Source: a bacterium
Lineage (GTDB): Bacteria; Krumholzibacteriota; Krumholzibacteriia; LZORAL124-64-63
Length of the DNA: 50,219 nt
Direction of reading: 5' to 3'
NCBI GenBank assembly: GCA_020049465.1
Contig: JAIFKS010000090.1
Span: 1 to 50,219, forward strand
Below, one piece after another: positions 1 through 7,920 of the stretch. The notes under the pieces were generated by a model that saw nothing but the letters and a program-made list of their open reading frames with translations, had not been told where the DNA came from and made no database searches. Positions within the stretch are counted from its first letter, which is position 1, and the number at the start of each line of letters is the position of its first letter. Made by a program: the position numbers and the translations under genes.

Positions 1-33
1 GTCGCGGTGACCTGGTGGATCTTCCGCGGCTGA
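1..33 (+). CDS. C-terminal end of an unidentified protein
   Basis: The window opens inside a reading frame that ends with TWWIFRG and a TGA stop, 28 bases before the next ATG. Only ten residues are visible. The Trp-rich, hydrophobic end with a final Arg-Gly would suit a membrane segment, but no family can be named. It probably lies upstream of the HD-domain gene on the same strand. Confidence 0.4.
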   Translation, partial: VAVTWWIFRG

Positions 34-61
34 GCGCCGCGCTTTCGCTGAAAGGCCGGAC

Positions 62-646
62 ATGGAAGCTGAAGGAACCTCGCGCCTGCTGGACATGCTG
101 CTGCAGGCCAACCGGCTGAAAACAACCCCGCGCACGGGATGGTTCCAGCGCGGCGTGCCCACGCCGGAGAGCGTGGCCGACCACAGCCACGGCGTGGCGC
201 TCATTTCGCTGGCGCTTCTCGACGTTGTGCCCGGCCCTCTGGACCGCGCCCGCGTGCTGGCGATGGCCATCTCGCACGACCTGGCCGAGAGCGTGACCGG
301 CGATCTGTCGCTGGGCGCCTCGCGGCTGCTGCCGCCCGGGGCCAAGGCCCACGCGGAGACGGCGGCGCTCGGTGAACTGCTGGGCGGCCTGGGCTTCGCC
401 GACTCGTGGCGGGCGTGGTGGCTGGAATTCGAGGAACAGGCGACGGCCGAAGCGCGGCTGGTTCGCGACGCCGACCGTCTGGACCTGCTAGCCCAGGCCC
501 TGACCTATGAACGGTCGTGCGGCACCCGCGAACTGGACGAGTTCTGGCGGTTCGCGCCGGAGACGTCGTTCACCTACGAAGTGAGCCGGGCGCTGGTGCG
601 GGCACTGAAGGCGCGGCGGCCGGCGGCGCCGGAGGCCCGCGCGTGA
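62..646 (+). CDS. HD-domain hydrolase, YfbR/HDDC2-like (probable 5'-deoxynucleotidase)
   Basis: A 194-residue protein of the YfbR/HDDC2 type, whose known members are metal-dependent phosphohydrolases that remove the 5' phosphate from deoxynucleotides. The metal site is readable in order: SVADHSH (His41), SHDLAES (His72-Asp73) and a distal Asp in RDADRLD (Asp136 or Asp138). Length and spacing match single-domain family members of about 190-200 residues. The start has AAAGG six bases before ATG. The stop overlaps the GTG start of the following DUF1543 gene by four bases, so the two are translationally coupled. The family call is firm; the substrate is inferred from the family. It acts in the cytoplasm. 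Confidence 0.85.
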   Translation: MEAEGTSRLLDMLLQANRLKTTPRTGWFQRGVPTPESVADHSHGVALISLALLDVVPGPLDRARVLAMAISHDLAESVTGDLSLGASRLLPPGAKAHAETAALGELLGGLGFADSWRAWWLEFEEQATAEARLVRDADRLDLLAQALTYERSCGTRELDEFWRFAPETSFTYEVSRALVRALKARRPAAPEARA

Positions 647-1182
647 AACTGTTCGCCGTCATGCTGGGCGGTACCGCGCCGGGCGCGAACACTGAACGGC
701 ACGATGCCGTTCTCGCCGGCGGCGACACCATCGAATCGACCTACGAACAACTCATGGAGCAGTGGTTCGGCTCGCGGGCGGGCCTGCACATCGATTCCTG
801 GCTCGAACTGGACGTCGTCGATGGCCACCGTGTCACCTTGCGCCCGGAAGCCCCCGCGGAGCCAACCCGGCTGTGGTTCATCAATCTGGGCGCCTAACGG
901 CGGGGCCGATTCGGCGAACTCCACGAGGTCGCCTTCCTGGTAGCCGCGACCGGCGAAGAAGTCAAAGCGCGGGCCCAGGCGACGCTGCTCACCGGCACCG
1001 ATGAACAGCATACCGACGACCTGCTCGAGGTGGATCACATCATCGAGGTCGCCGTGCCCGGCGGCCTGCATGTGCATCTGGAGCCGACCGGCGAGTCCAT
1101 GCCGTTGGATCCGGTCAACGGTTGGCATCGCCTTCCGGCTGCGGCACTCGAGGCGCATGGACGCCGGACGGGGCGGGGGTAG
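643..1182 (+). pseudogene. DUF1543 protein gene interrupted by one in-frame TAA
   Basis: The frame opens with GTG at 643, overlapping the HD gene. It encodes a recognisable DUF1543 protein of unknown function: MKLFAVMLGG at the start, then LHIDSWLELD and WFINLGA. A TAA stop falls at 895-897, but the same frame continues after it with family-like sequence (RFGELHEVAFLVA, EQHTDDLLEVD, LHVHLEPTG) up to TAG at 1180-1182, about 178 residues in all. No base is gained or lost: only one codon is wrong. By my recollection of the family the disrupted position after NLG-A is usually an aromatic residue, so TAC or TAT to TAA is the simplest change. Either the gene is newly inactivated or the base is an assembly error. 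The 84-residue product before the stop would lack half the fold. Confidence 0.75.
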
Positions 1183-1251
1183 TGGCTGGTCGTTCGTTGT
1201 CGAGGCTGGACAACGGCGGGCGTCGGTCATGGCCGGACTTGTAATTGCCGG

Positions 1252-1269
1252 ACTTGCGCCGGCTCAAGT
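1252..1269. repeat. Dispersed palindrome, copy 1 (one mismatch)
   Basis: ACTTGCGCCGGCTCAAGT, one of six near-identical 18-bp palindromes in the window (consensus ACTTGCGCCGGCGCAAGT). This copy lies between the convergent DUF1543 and HNH genes. The right arm carries a T where the consensus has G, so the two arms do not pair perfectly. Confidence 0.6.
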
Positions 1270-1374
1270 GCCACGCTCTTCTCCGACGCGATGCCGTGGC
1301 GCCGCCGCACTCTTTCAGATACCACTGCTTCGCACCGGCATCCATGCGGTGATCCGCGAATCCAGACACATGTC

Positions 1375-2493
1375 CTAAGGCTCGGCACCTCCGGCTTGCG
1401 CCGGCGCAAGTCCGGCACTGTCGCCTTCGTACGCGAACCCATGGTTTTCGTGCACGAAGTGATGGCACCGGCTGCACAACGTGACCAGGTTCTCCGCGCG
1501 GTTGGACCCGCCCCGGCTGCGCGGCTTCAGGTGATGGACCTCCAGGAAATGCGTCGACCCGCAGCCCGGCGTGGCACAGCGGTGCCGGTCGCGCGCCAGC
1601 ACTTCGGCCCGCACCGACGGCGGGATCGTGGGCGCCAGCACTTCGGCCCGCACCGACGGCGGGATCGTGGCGCGGTTAGGTCGGCCGCGTTCGCGCACGC
1701 GTGCGTCGCAGAGGATGGATTCGACTTGCGCCGGCGCAAGTTTTCTCTCGCCGCGGCTGGTCACCACCGTGGCGGCGGCGCAGTCGGGGCATTGCTGCAC
1801 GACCACTTGAACAGGTGCGACAGCAACGCGGCGCGGCGGTTCGGCCGCCGACGCTTCGATCAGCGCTTCGAGCCCGGCGAGCACCACGTCCAACCTGTCG
1901 GCGCCATCGGGCACGAGCTTCAGCTTGCGCGCCTTCTCCAGCAGCGCCTCGAATCGCGCCAACTGCAGGCCGTCGGTGCGCAGCGTGATGGTAGTCGGCG
2001 GGTCGGCTGCGGCGAGCGACGCGGGCGCGGGCGCGGCAAAGGACAACTGACCTGCATCCGCCGGTTTCTTCCGCGCCGCCTTCACCGCCGCCGCCAACTC
2101 GCGCCGGCCGCACGTCGCGGCTTTCGCCACCCACGTTTCCTGCGTCTCGACCGTCGCCACCCGCGCCACCTGCTGCGCCTTGGTCCAGCCCACGTCGCCG
2201 GCTTCGACTGCTATCCGCAACACCGGCAGTCGCTCGAGATCATCAGCCAACCGCTTGAACTGCCAGTAGCGGTTGTCCGAAAAACCCAGCCCGACCGTTG
2301 CATACATCTGCAGGCTCGCATGACCCAGTTCGCGATACAGACCGCGTCGTTGCACTTCGGAGAACCAGAGCACGGCGCATTCCTGCGCGCGGTCGCAGAC
2401 GGACAAGGCCTGACGCAACGAGGCATCGACCTGCGCGGCGGGGCGGCCGGCGAGATGCGGGAGATGGGCGAAAATATAGCGCAAATAAATCAT
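1375..2493 (-). CDS. HNH endonuclease with DUF222/13E12-like N-terminal region
   Basis: A protein of up to 372 residues. The C-terminal HNH/zinc motif reads EVHHLKPRSRGG, then NLVTLCSRCHHFVH, with a preceding RCATPGC pair. The helical N-terminal part (LGLGFSDNRYW-type 'recognition' block, then KAQQVARVA) resembles the region placed before HNH domains in DUF222/REP13E12 proteins. Two exact 13-residue copies of TIPPSVRAEVLA(P/R) sit just before the HNH core, caused by a 39-bp tandem duplication. The dispersed palindrome is read as LAPAQ twice, near the HNH core and at the C-terminus. The start is uncertain: ATG at 2493 has no Shine-Dalgarno, and a promoter-like element overlaps the first codons. 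Upstream DNA is unusually AT-rich for this window, consistent with transfer. The nuclease fold is clear; its target is unknown. Confidence 0.75.
   Translation of the reverse strand: MIYLRYIFAHLPHLAGRPAAQVDASLRQALSVCDRAQECAVLWFSEVQRRGLYRELGHASLQMYATVGLGFSDNRYWQFKRLADDLERLPVLRIAVEAGDVGWTKAQQVARVATVETQETWVAKAATCGRRELAAAVKAARKKPADAGQLSFAAPAPASLAAADPPTTITLRTDGLQLARFEALLEKARKLKLVPDGADRLDVVLAGLEALIEASAAEPPRRVAVAPVQVVVQQCPDCAAATVVTSRGERKLAPAQVESILCDARVRERGRPNRATIPPSVRAEVLAPTIPPSVRAEVLARDRHRCATPGCGSTHFLEVHHLKPRSRGGSNRAENLVTLCSRCHHFVHENHGFAYEGDSAGLAPAQAGGAEP
1394..1411. repeat. Dispersed palindrome, copy 2 (inside HNH gene)
   Basis: GCTTGCGCCGGCGCAAGT, one mismatch from the consensus at its first base. 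It lies in the last codons of the HNH gene and is flanked by CCGG on one side and TCCGG on the other, so the whole potential hairpin is longer than 18 bp. In frame it encodes part of GLAPAQAGG. Confidence 0.65.
1593..1670. repeat. 39-bp perfect tandem duplication inside the HNH gene
   Basis: Two identical 39-bp units, 1593-1631 and 1632-1670, adjacent and in frame, duplicate 13 residues just before the HNH core. Their perfect identity at the DNA level points to a recent duplication rather than an ancient protein repeat. Confidence 0.85.
1724..1741. repeat. Dispersed palindrome, copy 3 (perfect, inside HNH gene)
   Basis: ACTTGCGCCGGCGCAAGT, a perfect 18-bp palindrome inside the HNH coding sequence, read as KLAPAQV. 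Two of the six copies in the window lie inside this gene and a third lies about 105 bp beyond its 3' end. Confidence 0.7.
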
Positions 2494-2501
2494 AACAACA
2501 A
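2473..2501 (-). promoter_or_regulatory. Possible sigma70-type promoter for the HNH gene
   Basis: On the minus strand TTGTTG (2496-2501) and TATATT (2473-2478) are separated by 17 bases within an AT-rich patch of about 80 bases. The -35 lies upstream of the ATG at 2493 and the -10 within the first codons. If real, the true HNH start lies further into the frame. Composition alone makes such matches easier here. Confidence 0.3.
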
Positions 2502-2577
2502 CGAAATAAATAACTTATATCTTACGCAAGCAGCGTCGGACCGGCACACCTCTTGACTGGTTCAAGCCACCCGCGCC

Positions 2578-4722
2578 TCACTTCACCAGCTTTGCCACCA
2601 CCCGCCAGTCTCCCACCGCCCAGCCGCCCTCGACGACCTCGGTCCGCACCTTGCCCTCCGCGAAACCGAAGCGAGTCACCCGATACTCGCGGTCGCGATA
2701 TTCAAAGCCGTCCCCCGCGTCCTCGTAGATCGAGCCGGTGGCCCGGCCTTCGGCATCCGGATTGACCAGCAGCTCGATCTCGTCCAGCGGCTTTTCGTCC
2801 GACCACTGCACGAGCGGTCCCAGCGGCAGGGCCGCGCCCTCGCGCAGGAACAACCTGGGCAGGTCGGGATCGTCCAGGTCGCCCTCGACCAGCGACACCT
2901 CACGCCATCGGCCCCGCGGCATCGCCGGCAACCCAGCAGCGGCACGATCGGACTTCACATTCGCCACCACCAGCAGGTCGTCGCCCAGCAGGAAGGCATC
3001 ATCGACCGCGCGCAGCGTGGTGTCGGCCGGATCGGCGAAGAACAGCGGCCGTACGATCGGCAGGCCCGTCACCGACGCCTCGCGCGCCAGCGTGTACAGG
3101 TACGGCAGCAGGCGATAGCGGCGCTGCAGCGCCAGGCGGCAGGTGTTTTCCACGTCGGCCCCGAAAGACCACGGTTCCTTGTCGACGTTGCCCTTGCCGG
3201 TGTGGCCGCGCGCGAACGGCAGCAGGGCGCCGACGCCCATCCAGCGCGCGAACATGGGACCGCTGCCGGCGCCGACGAAACCGCCGATGTCCGGGCCGGC
3301 CAGCGGCTGTCCCGACAGGCCGAGGTTCAGCACCATGCTGATGGACATGTCGAGGTGGTCCCAGCTGGCGGTGTTGTCGCCGGTCCAGGTGGCGGCCCAG
3401 CGCTGGCCGCCCAGGTGCGAGGCGCGGGTCAGCACGAAGGGGCGCTGCCCGGGGCGGGCGGCGAGACAGCCCTCGTGCGTCGCGCGCGACATCAGCATGC
3501 CGTAGACGTTGTGGAAGCGCGCGTGGGTGCCCGTGCCGCCCAGGTCGGGATCGGCGCGGTGCACGTTGGTCAGCGGCATCGTCTTGCCGTCGACGTTGAA
3601 GACGGCGGGCTCGTTCATGTCGTTCCAGATGCCGTCGAGGCCCAGGCTGAGGAACTGGCCGTAGAGGCCGCCCCACCACGAGCGCACCCGGTCCATCGTG
3701 AAATCCGGGAACACGCAGGAGCCGGGCCAGACCGGGCCGGCGTAGGGCGCGCCGGCGGCGGTCTGCACCCAGGCGTCCAGGGCGTCGCCCGTTTCGAAGA
3801 CGTGGTAGCCGCTCTCCTGCTTGATGCCCGGGTCGATGATGGCCACGGTGCGGAATCCCCGGGCCTGCAGTTCGCCGTCCAGGCCGCGCAGGTCGGGGAA
3901 GGCGTTCGCGTCGACGGTGAAGCAGCGGAAGCCGTCCATGTAGTCGATGTCCAGCCACAGGACGTCACAGGGTATGCCGCGGTCGCGGAAACCGTCGGCG
4001 ATCTCGCGCACGCGATCGTCCGGCGTGTAGGAATAGCGGCACTGGTGGTAACCGAGAGCCCAGCGGGGCGGCAACTCCGTCACGCCGGTCAGGGCGGCCA
4101 GCGCGCGCACGACGGTTTGCGGAGAGTCGCCTTCGATGACGATGACCGGGAACTCGGGACCGGCCGCCTCGAAGCGGATCCCCTGGTTCAGATCGATGAG
4201 GCAGCGCTCGGGCGTGTCCGCCAGAACGCCGTACGCGGTGCCGTCGCGGCGCACGGCCAGCACCCACGGGTGCGACTGGTAGAGGCTCAACTCGGCGCGC
4301 GCCCAGCCGTAGGCGTCGGTGTTCCAGGCCACGGTGCGCGTGCGGTTGCGGCGCAGGCCGCCGGCCGCTTCGCCGGTTCCGTAGAGATCGGTGCCTTCGG
4401 CGACGAGAAGCCGGACCGCAGCCCGCCCCTGCACGCGCGAGAACACGGGCACGCGGGCGGCGTCGTTCGACCAGTCGGCCGGCGGCGGTCCGTCGGGACG
4501 CAGCGGCGTCTGCAGGCAGAGCGACGGCGGCGCCTGGTCGCGCGCTTCACTTGATGCGTGAAAGACGGTCGCGCGCGCGCCGGTCACCGGCGGGGGCAGG
4601 GACTGACCGACGGGCTGGGCCCGGACCGGAGCGGCCGTCATGAGGGCGACCACCGCGACCAGCGCGGCGGCCAGGGCCGGCAGCGGCCGCTTCGGGATCG
4701 GCAGGCGGGCATTCGGGTGCAC
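2578..4722 (-). CDS. Secreted glycoside hydrolase family 31 alpha-glucosidase
   Basis: A 714-residue exported GH31 enzyme. The GTG at 4722 is preferred because AAAGGA lies seven bases upstream. It gives a basic start and a hydrophobic signal peptide ending near APVRAQ. The order is an N-terminal beta-sandwich, then the TIM barrel with LWLDIDYMDG, the nucleophile motif WNDMNEP (Asp368) and the acid/base region WTGDN (Asp449) followed by GPDIGGF, then C-terminal beta domains including a DUF5110-like end. These residues are the GH31 signature. Members cleave terminal alpha-linked glucose or xylose. The exact linkage cannot be told from sequence. It is probably periplasmic or secreted and supplies sugar from alpha-glucans. 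It is preceded by a small lipoprotein gene on the same strand, but no transport or regulatory partner lies beside it. Confidence 0.9.
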   Translation of the reverse strand: MHPNARLPIPKRPLPALAAALVAVVALMTAAPVRAQPVGQSLPPPVTGARATVFHASSEARDQAPPSLCLQTPLRPDGPPPADWSNDAARVPVFSRVQGRAAVRLLVAEGTDLYGTGEAAGGLRRNRTRTVAWNTDAYGWARAELSLYQSHPWVLAVRRDGTAYGVLADTPERCLIDLNQGIRFEAAGPEFPVIVIEGDSPQTVVRALAALTGVTELPPRWALGYHQCRYSYTPDDRVREIADGFRDRGIPCDVLWLDIDYMDGFRCFTVDANAFPDLRGLDGELQARGFRTVAIIDPGIKQESGYHVFETGDALDAWVQTAAGAPYAGPVWPGSCVFPDFTMDRVRSWWGGLYGQFLSLGLDGIWNDMNEPAVFNVDGKTMPLTNVHRADPDLGGTGTHARFHNVYGMLMSRATHEGCLAARPGQRPFVLTRASHLGGQRWAATWTGDNTASWDHLDMSISMVLNLGLSGQPLAGPDIGGFVGAGSGPMFARWMGVGALLPFARGHTGKGNVDKEPWSFGADVENTCRLALQRRYRLLPYLYTLAREASVTGLPIVRPLFFADPADTTLRAVDDAFLLGDDLLVVANVKSDRAAAGLPAMPRGRWREVSLVEGDLDDPDLPRLFLREGAALPLGPLVQWSDEKPLDEIELLVNPDAEGRATGSIYEDAGDGFEYRDREYRVTRFGFAEGKVRTEVVEGGWAVGDWRVVAKLVK

Positions 4723-4792
4723 GGCGGCGTCCTTTCGGGACGGGCGGGCGGAGACGGGCACAGGACGACCTCTCCCTCCACCTTGTTCCGGC

Positions 4793-5185
4793 TCACTGGC
4801 GGCGGTTCACGATGTGTCCCGACTCGCAACTCATGACCTTCACCTGCGAACCCGGCGGGCCCTGGAGTTCACCCGTCCAGTTCAACTGCTTCCCACAAGA
4901 CGGACAAGGGTCGCTGATCACGGTCTGGTTGACGCGGCGGGTCTCGAAATCCACGGCCCATTCCTCGTGGCCGGCCGCGCAGCGATAGAGCCGGTAAACG
5001 CGGGCCCATTCCGTCTTCGTCTGTTCCGTGGGCGCGGCCGGCTGCCCGCAGGTCGCACAGACCCGGGCGCCCGCAGCAGCGGGATCCGAAATCGTGTCCT
5101 GCTGCGCGCCACGCGGACTGCAGGCCGCCAGCGACAGCAGCAGCGCCAGGCCGAGCCATCGCAACCGCGGACTTTTCGCCGACAT
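4793..5185 (-). CDS. Small lipoprotein with paired Cys motifs
   Basis: A 130-residue protein starting at the ATG with GGAGG eight bases upstream; an earlier in-frame start lacks a ribosome site. A charged N-terminus, hydrophobic stretch and lipobox LSLAAC mark it as a lipoprotein. The mature part contains CATCG, a lone Cys in YRCAAGHEEW, CPSCGK, and a final SCESGH, a spacing like a metal-binding (zinc-ribbon-like) or redox-active protein. I do not recognise the family. It is followed 70 bases downstream by the GH31 gene and could share its transcript. An exported protein with this many Cys would need zinc binding or disulfides to remain stable. Confidence 0.65.
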   Translation of the reverse strand: MSAKSPRLRWLGLALLLSLAACSPRGAQQDTISDPAAAGARVCATCGQPAAPTEQTKTEWARVYRLYRCAAGHEEWAVDFETRRVNQTVISDPCPSCGKQLNWTGELQGPPGSQVKVMSCESGHIVNRRQ

Positions 5186-5310
5186 GGGCGCGACCTCCAG
5201 CGCCATGGTTACCCCTATCGTGACGACGCCGGCGAGTGTGCCATCGGCCCCGACCGGCGTCCAGCCGATTACCGCAGGCGCCTGTCGCGCCGCGACCGCG
5301 GAGCCGGGAA

Positions 5311-5348
5311 AAAGCAGACGGCCGGGGGTTCGCAGTCCCCCGGCCGTC
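5311..5348 (-). terminator. Rho-independent terminator of the endonuclease I gene
   Basis: A 12-bp perfect stem (5317-5328 with 5337-5348) and 8-base loop lie 36 bases past the stop of the minus-strand endonuclease gene. In that direction the stem is followed by TGCTTTTT. Confidence 0.8.
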
Positions 5349-5383
5349 AGCGGGCGCCGCGCGCGGCGGCAGCTCCCCGATCG

Positions 5384-6562
5384 CTACTTCAAGAGCATGA
5401 GCGGCTTCGTGTCCACGCCTGCGCCGCTCAGCACGCGGCAGTAGTAGGCGCCGCTGGCCACGGGACCGCCCGACTGGTCGGTGCCGTCCCAGCGCAGCGT
5501 GTGCTCGCCCGGGCCGAAGCTGTCGTTCAGCAGCACGCGCACCAGCCGGCCGCCCACCGAGAACACTTCCACGCGCACCTGGCCCGCGTCGCGCAGGCTG
5601 AACGAGATGTTCGTGTTCGGATTGAACGGGTTCGGGTAGATCGAAGAGATGGACGCGTTGGCCACCGGGATGTCGCTGACGCCGCTGATATAGCCCTGGA
5701 AGATGGGCAGCACCCACTCCGGGTGGTCGATGAACGGGTTCCGGTTGCCCTGGTACTGGTGGACGATGTCGTTGCGGAGGCGCTCGCGGTCGCTCACGGG
5801 GTCCTGCACGTGCCACTGCAGCAGCGTGGTGAGGATGCCCATGTAGGCGACGTCGATATTGACGCCGGTGTTCGAGGCGACGATCAGGTTGATGTCGTCG
5901 GTCAGGATCAGGTCGGGCTCGATGCCTTCGCCCTCGTAGCGCACGTCGAAGTAGAGCAGCGCACGGGCGACGTCGCCGCGGCGGCCGGTCCAGGTTTCCC
6001 AGCGGCCTTCGGGCAGCACGTTCTGGCGGTAGTTGACGCCCACTTCGCCGTTGTAGTTCGCCGTCGGGTACGACTGCGTGATGACCGTGCACGTGTCGTA
6101 GACGTTGTTGCTGCGCGAACTGTTGTAGCTGCTGTTGCAGAGGAAGAGCATGTGGCAGTCGCTGTATGGAATGTTGCTGGAACCGTCATTGGGGAAACCG
6201 AAGCTCTTGGGCCAGGTGTGTTCGCGGTCGTATTCCGCGTTGCCGGCGCCGTACTTGATGTACGACGTGTTCTTGTAGACGTCGATGATGCGCCCCGAAT
6301 CGAGCGGGTCCTGGTCGGCCAGTTCGAGCACGTTCCAGGTGTCGGTGGACGTCGCCGTGTACGGGATCTTGACGTGCCCCGCCCGGATCACCGCATGCAG
6401 CGTCGAGCGCAGGGTGTCGGACGAGGTGGTGACCACCGTATCGTAGTAGCCGGCCGGAGCATCGGCGACTGCGGCCGACGCCGCCGTCAGACCGAGCCAC
6501 AGAACAAGCGCGCGTACCGATCCCCTGGCCCGCAAGTGGTTCCCGAACAACATCTTCTGCAT
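5384..6562 (-). CDS. Secreted endonuclease I (EndA/NucM family) with C-terminal sorting domain
   Basis: A 392-residue exported nuclease. A signal peptide covers about residues 1-34. The endonuclease I domain has the family motif YDREHTWPKSFG and later SDCHMLFLCNSSYNSSRSN, which in the Vibrio/E. coli enzymes carry the catalytic His and the Mg-binding Asn. These enzymes cut DNA and RNA without sequence preference outside the cytoplasm, for nutrient use or DNA clearance. About 90 C-terminal residues form a FlgD-like beta domain beginning YPNPFNPNT and ending PLMLLK, which I read as an export/sorting signal. A good promoter lies upstream and a strong terminator follows, so it is probably transcribed alone. 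ATG at 6562 was kept; ATG at 6553 is also possible. Confidence 0.9.
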   Translation of the reverse strand: MQKMLFGNHLRARGSVRALVLWLGLTAASAAVADAPAGYYDTVVTTSSDTLRSTLHAVIRAGHVKIPYTATSTDTWNVLELADQDPLDSGRIIDVYKNTSYIKYGAGNAEYDREHTWPKSFGFPNDGSSNIPYSDCHMLFLCNSSYNSSRSNNVYDTCTVITQSYPTANYNGEVGVNYRQNVLPEGRWETWTGRRGDVARALLYFDVRYEGEGIEPDLILTDDINLIVASNTGVNIDVAYMGILTTLLQWHVQDPVSDRERLRNDIVHQYQGNRNPFIDHPEWVLPIFQGYISGVSDIPVANASISSIYPNPFNPNTNISFSLRDAGQVRVEVFSVGGRLVRVLLNDSFGPGEHTLRWDGTDQSGGPVASGAYYCRVLSGAGVDTKPLMLLK

Positions 6563-6627
6563 CCGTTCCGCGTTGAATCCGCGTCGTGCGGCCTGAGGTC
6601 CCCCCGTCCGGCGATCGATTCTGCATA

Positions 6628-6656
6628 ATCATAACATTAATTGACTCCGAATACAA
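6628..6656 (-). promoter_or_regulatory. Sigma70-type promoter for the endonuclease I gene
   Basis: On the minus strand TTGTAT (6651-6656) and TATGAT (6628-6633) are separated by 17 bases in an AT-rich intergenic stretch. Transcription would start near 6620, leaving a leader of about 60 bases. Confidence 0.6.
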
Positions 6657-6685
6657 TAGCGGCAGGACAAAGCGACAACGGGCGT

Positions 6686-7858
6686 TCACACCCGCCAGGC
6701 CCAGCCGCGCCGGTACAGAATCCAGGCCACCCCCATCCACAAGGCGACCGTGGCGACCGCGAACAGGACCGAGCCCGCCTCGGGACCCGCCCAGCCGGCG
6801 AATCCATGGCGGTAGAGCAGCGTGCGCAACGAGACGGGATCGGCGCCGCCGACCGGCCAGCGCGAAAACGCCAGCGCGCGCGCGAGCAGTCCCGAGCCCC
6901 AGAACACGAGCAGCGGGTTGAAGCCGCAGGCCTCGAACGGCTGCTGACCGCGGCGCCAGCGGCGGACATCGACCAGCCAGGCGGCCGCAGCCAGGGCGAT
7001 GGCCGCCAGGCCTCCGGTCACCAGGACATAGGTGGCGGTCCACAGCTGCTTGTTGACCGGCTCGAGCGGCGCCAGCAGCGCGCCGACGCCGGCCAGCGCG
7101 GCGCCGGCCAGTCCCAGCCGCGCCAGCCGAGCTGCGGTCATCGGTCCGCGCTGCAACCAGGCCACCGCGGCGAAGCCCAGCAGCGTGGTCAGGGTTGCGG
7201 TCAGCGTCGGCAGCAGGCCCTCGGGATCGGAAGCGAACCCGCCCACTTTCAACAGGTGGGCTTCACCGAGCACGCGCAGATCCAGCCAGCGCGCGAAATT
7301 GTCGGCGATGGCGAAGCTGCCCGAGCCCCAGCCCGCGACCAGCGGCGCGCGCATGGCCGCCTCGTACGACAGCAGCAGGACGCCGGCAGCGGCGAGACGG
7401 TCACGTCGCCGCGGGAACAGGACGATGAGCGACGCCGCCAGCAGCCAGCACCCGGCGATGCGCTGCAGCACGCCGGGCAGCCGCAGGTGGGCCAGGCTGT
7501 CGGTGATCAGCGTCGGGGTGAAGACACGCGCCGCGGCGGGATCGAGCGGCAGGCCGAACGGGAAGCCGCCGAGCACCAGGCCGAGCAGCAGGATCAGCGC
7601 GCCGCGGCGCAGCACCTTGCGCAGCAGCGAGGCGCGCGGCGCACCGGCGGCGCGGCGACGTTCCAGGCTGAGGGCCATGGCGCCGCCCATCGAGAACAGG
7701 AAGAACGGGAACACCAGGTCGGCCGGCCGGCAGCCGTGCCATTCGGCGTGGCGCAACACGGCCGGAACGTGCGCCCACGAGCCCGGGTTGTTGACCAGGA
7801 TCATGAGCGCGACGGTCCAGCCGCGCAGCACATCGAGGGAAACCAGCCGCTGTTGCAT
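6686..7858 (-). CDS. Membrane acyltransferase, DUF1624/DUF5009 (heparan-glucosaminide N-acetyltransferase-like)
   Basis: A 390-residue polytopic membrane protein starting at the ATG at 7858 (MQQRLVSLDVLRG). The opening SLDVLRGWTVALMILVNN followed by HAEWHGCRPADLVFPFFLF is the hallmark of the family containing human HGSNAT, where the His in this region takes the acetyl group for transfer across the membrane. Around ten hydrophobic segments follow, and the protein ends in a short basic tail. The bacterial substrate is not predictable; acetylation of a cell-envelope sugar is the usual guess. A much longer open frame continues upstream but only as uninterrupted non-coding DNA antisense to nothing, with no further conserved sequence. 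The gene sits 62 bases downstream of another minus-strand membrane protein. Confidence 0.85.
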   Translation of the reverse strand: MQQRLVSLDVLRGWTVALMILVNNPGSWAHVPAVLRHAEWHGCRPADLVFPFFLFSMGGAMALSLERRRAAGAPRASLLRKVLRRGALILLLGLVLGGFPFGLPLDPAAARVFTPTLITDSLAHLRLPGVLQRIAGCWLLAASLIVLFPRRRDRLAAAGVLLLSYEAAMRAPLVAGWGSGSFAIADNFARWLDLRVLGEAHLLKVGGFASDPEGLLPTLTATLTTLLGFAAVAWLQRGPMTAARLARLGLAGAALAGVGALLAPLEPVNKQLWTATYVLVTGGLAAIALAAAAWLVDVRRWRRGQQPFEACGFNPLLVFWGSGLLARALAFSRWPVGGADPVSLRTLLYRHGFAGWAGPEAGSVLFAVATVALWMGVAWILYRRGWAWRV

Positions 7859-7920
7859 GCGGCCATCGTGCCTGCCCGGCGGCGCGATGGCCAGCGCAAT
7901 CACGCGGCGCCCGCGCCCGG

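Noticed and set aside
643..1182. In-frame TAA read as a recoded codon (selenocysteine or pyrrolysine)
   Set aside because: TAA is not used for selenocysteine (TGA) or pyrrolysine (TAG), and the position calls for an aromatic residue rather than a redox Cys. A single mutation or base error explains it better.
3202..4554. Open frame of 450 residues antisense to the GH31 gene
   Set aside because: The GH31 strand has full catalytic motifs, and the antisense product is low-complexity with no recognisable domain.
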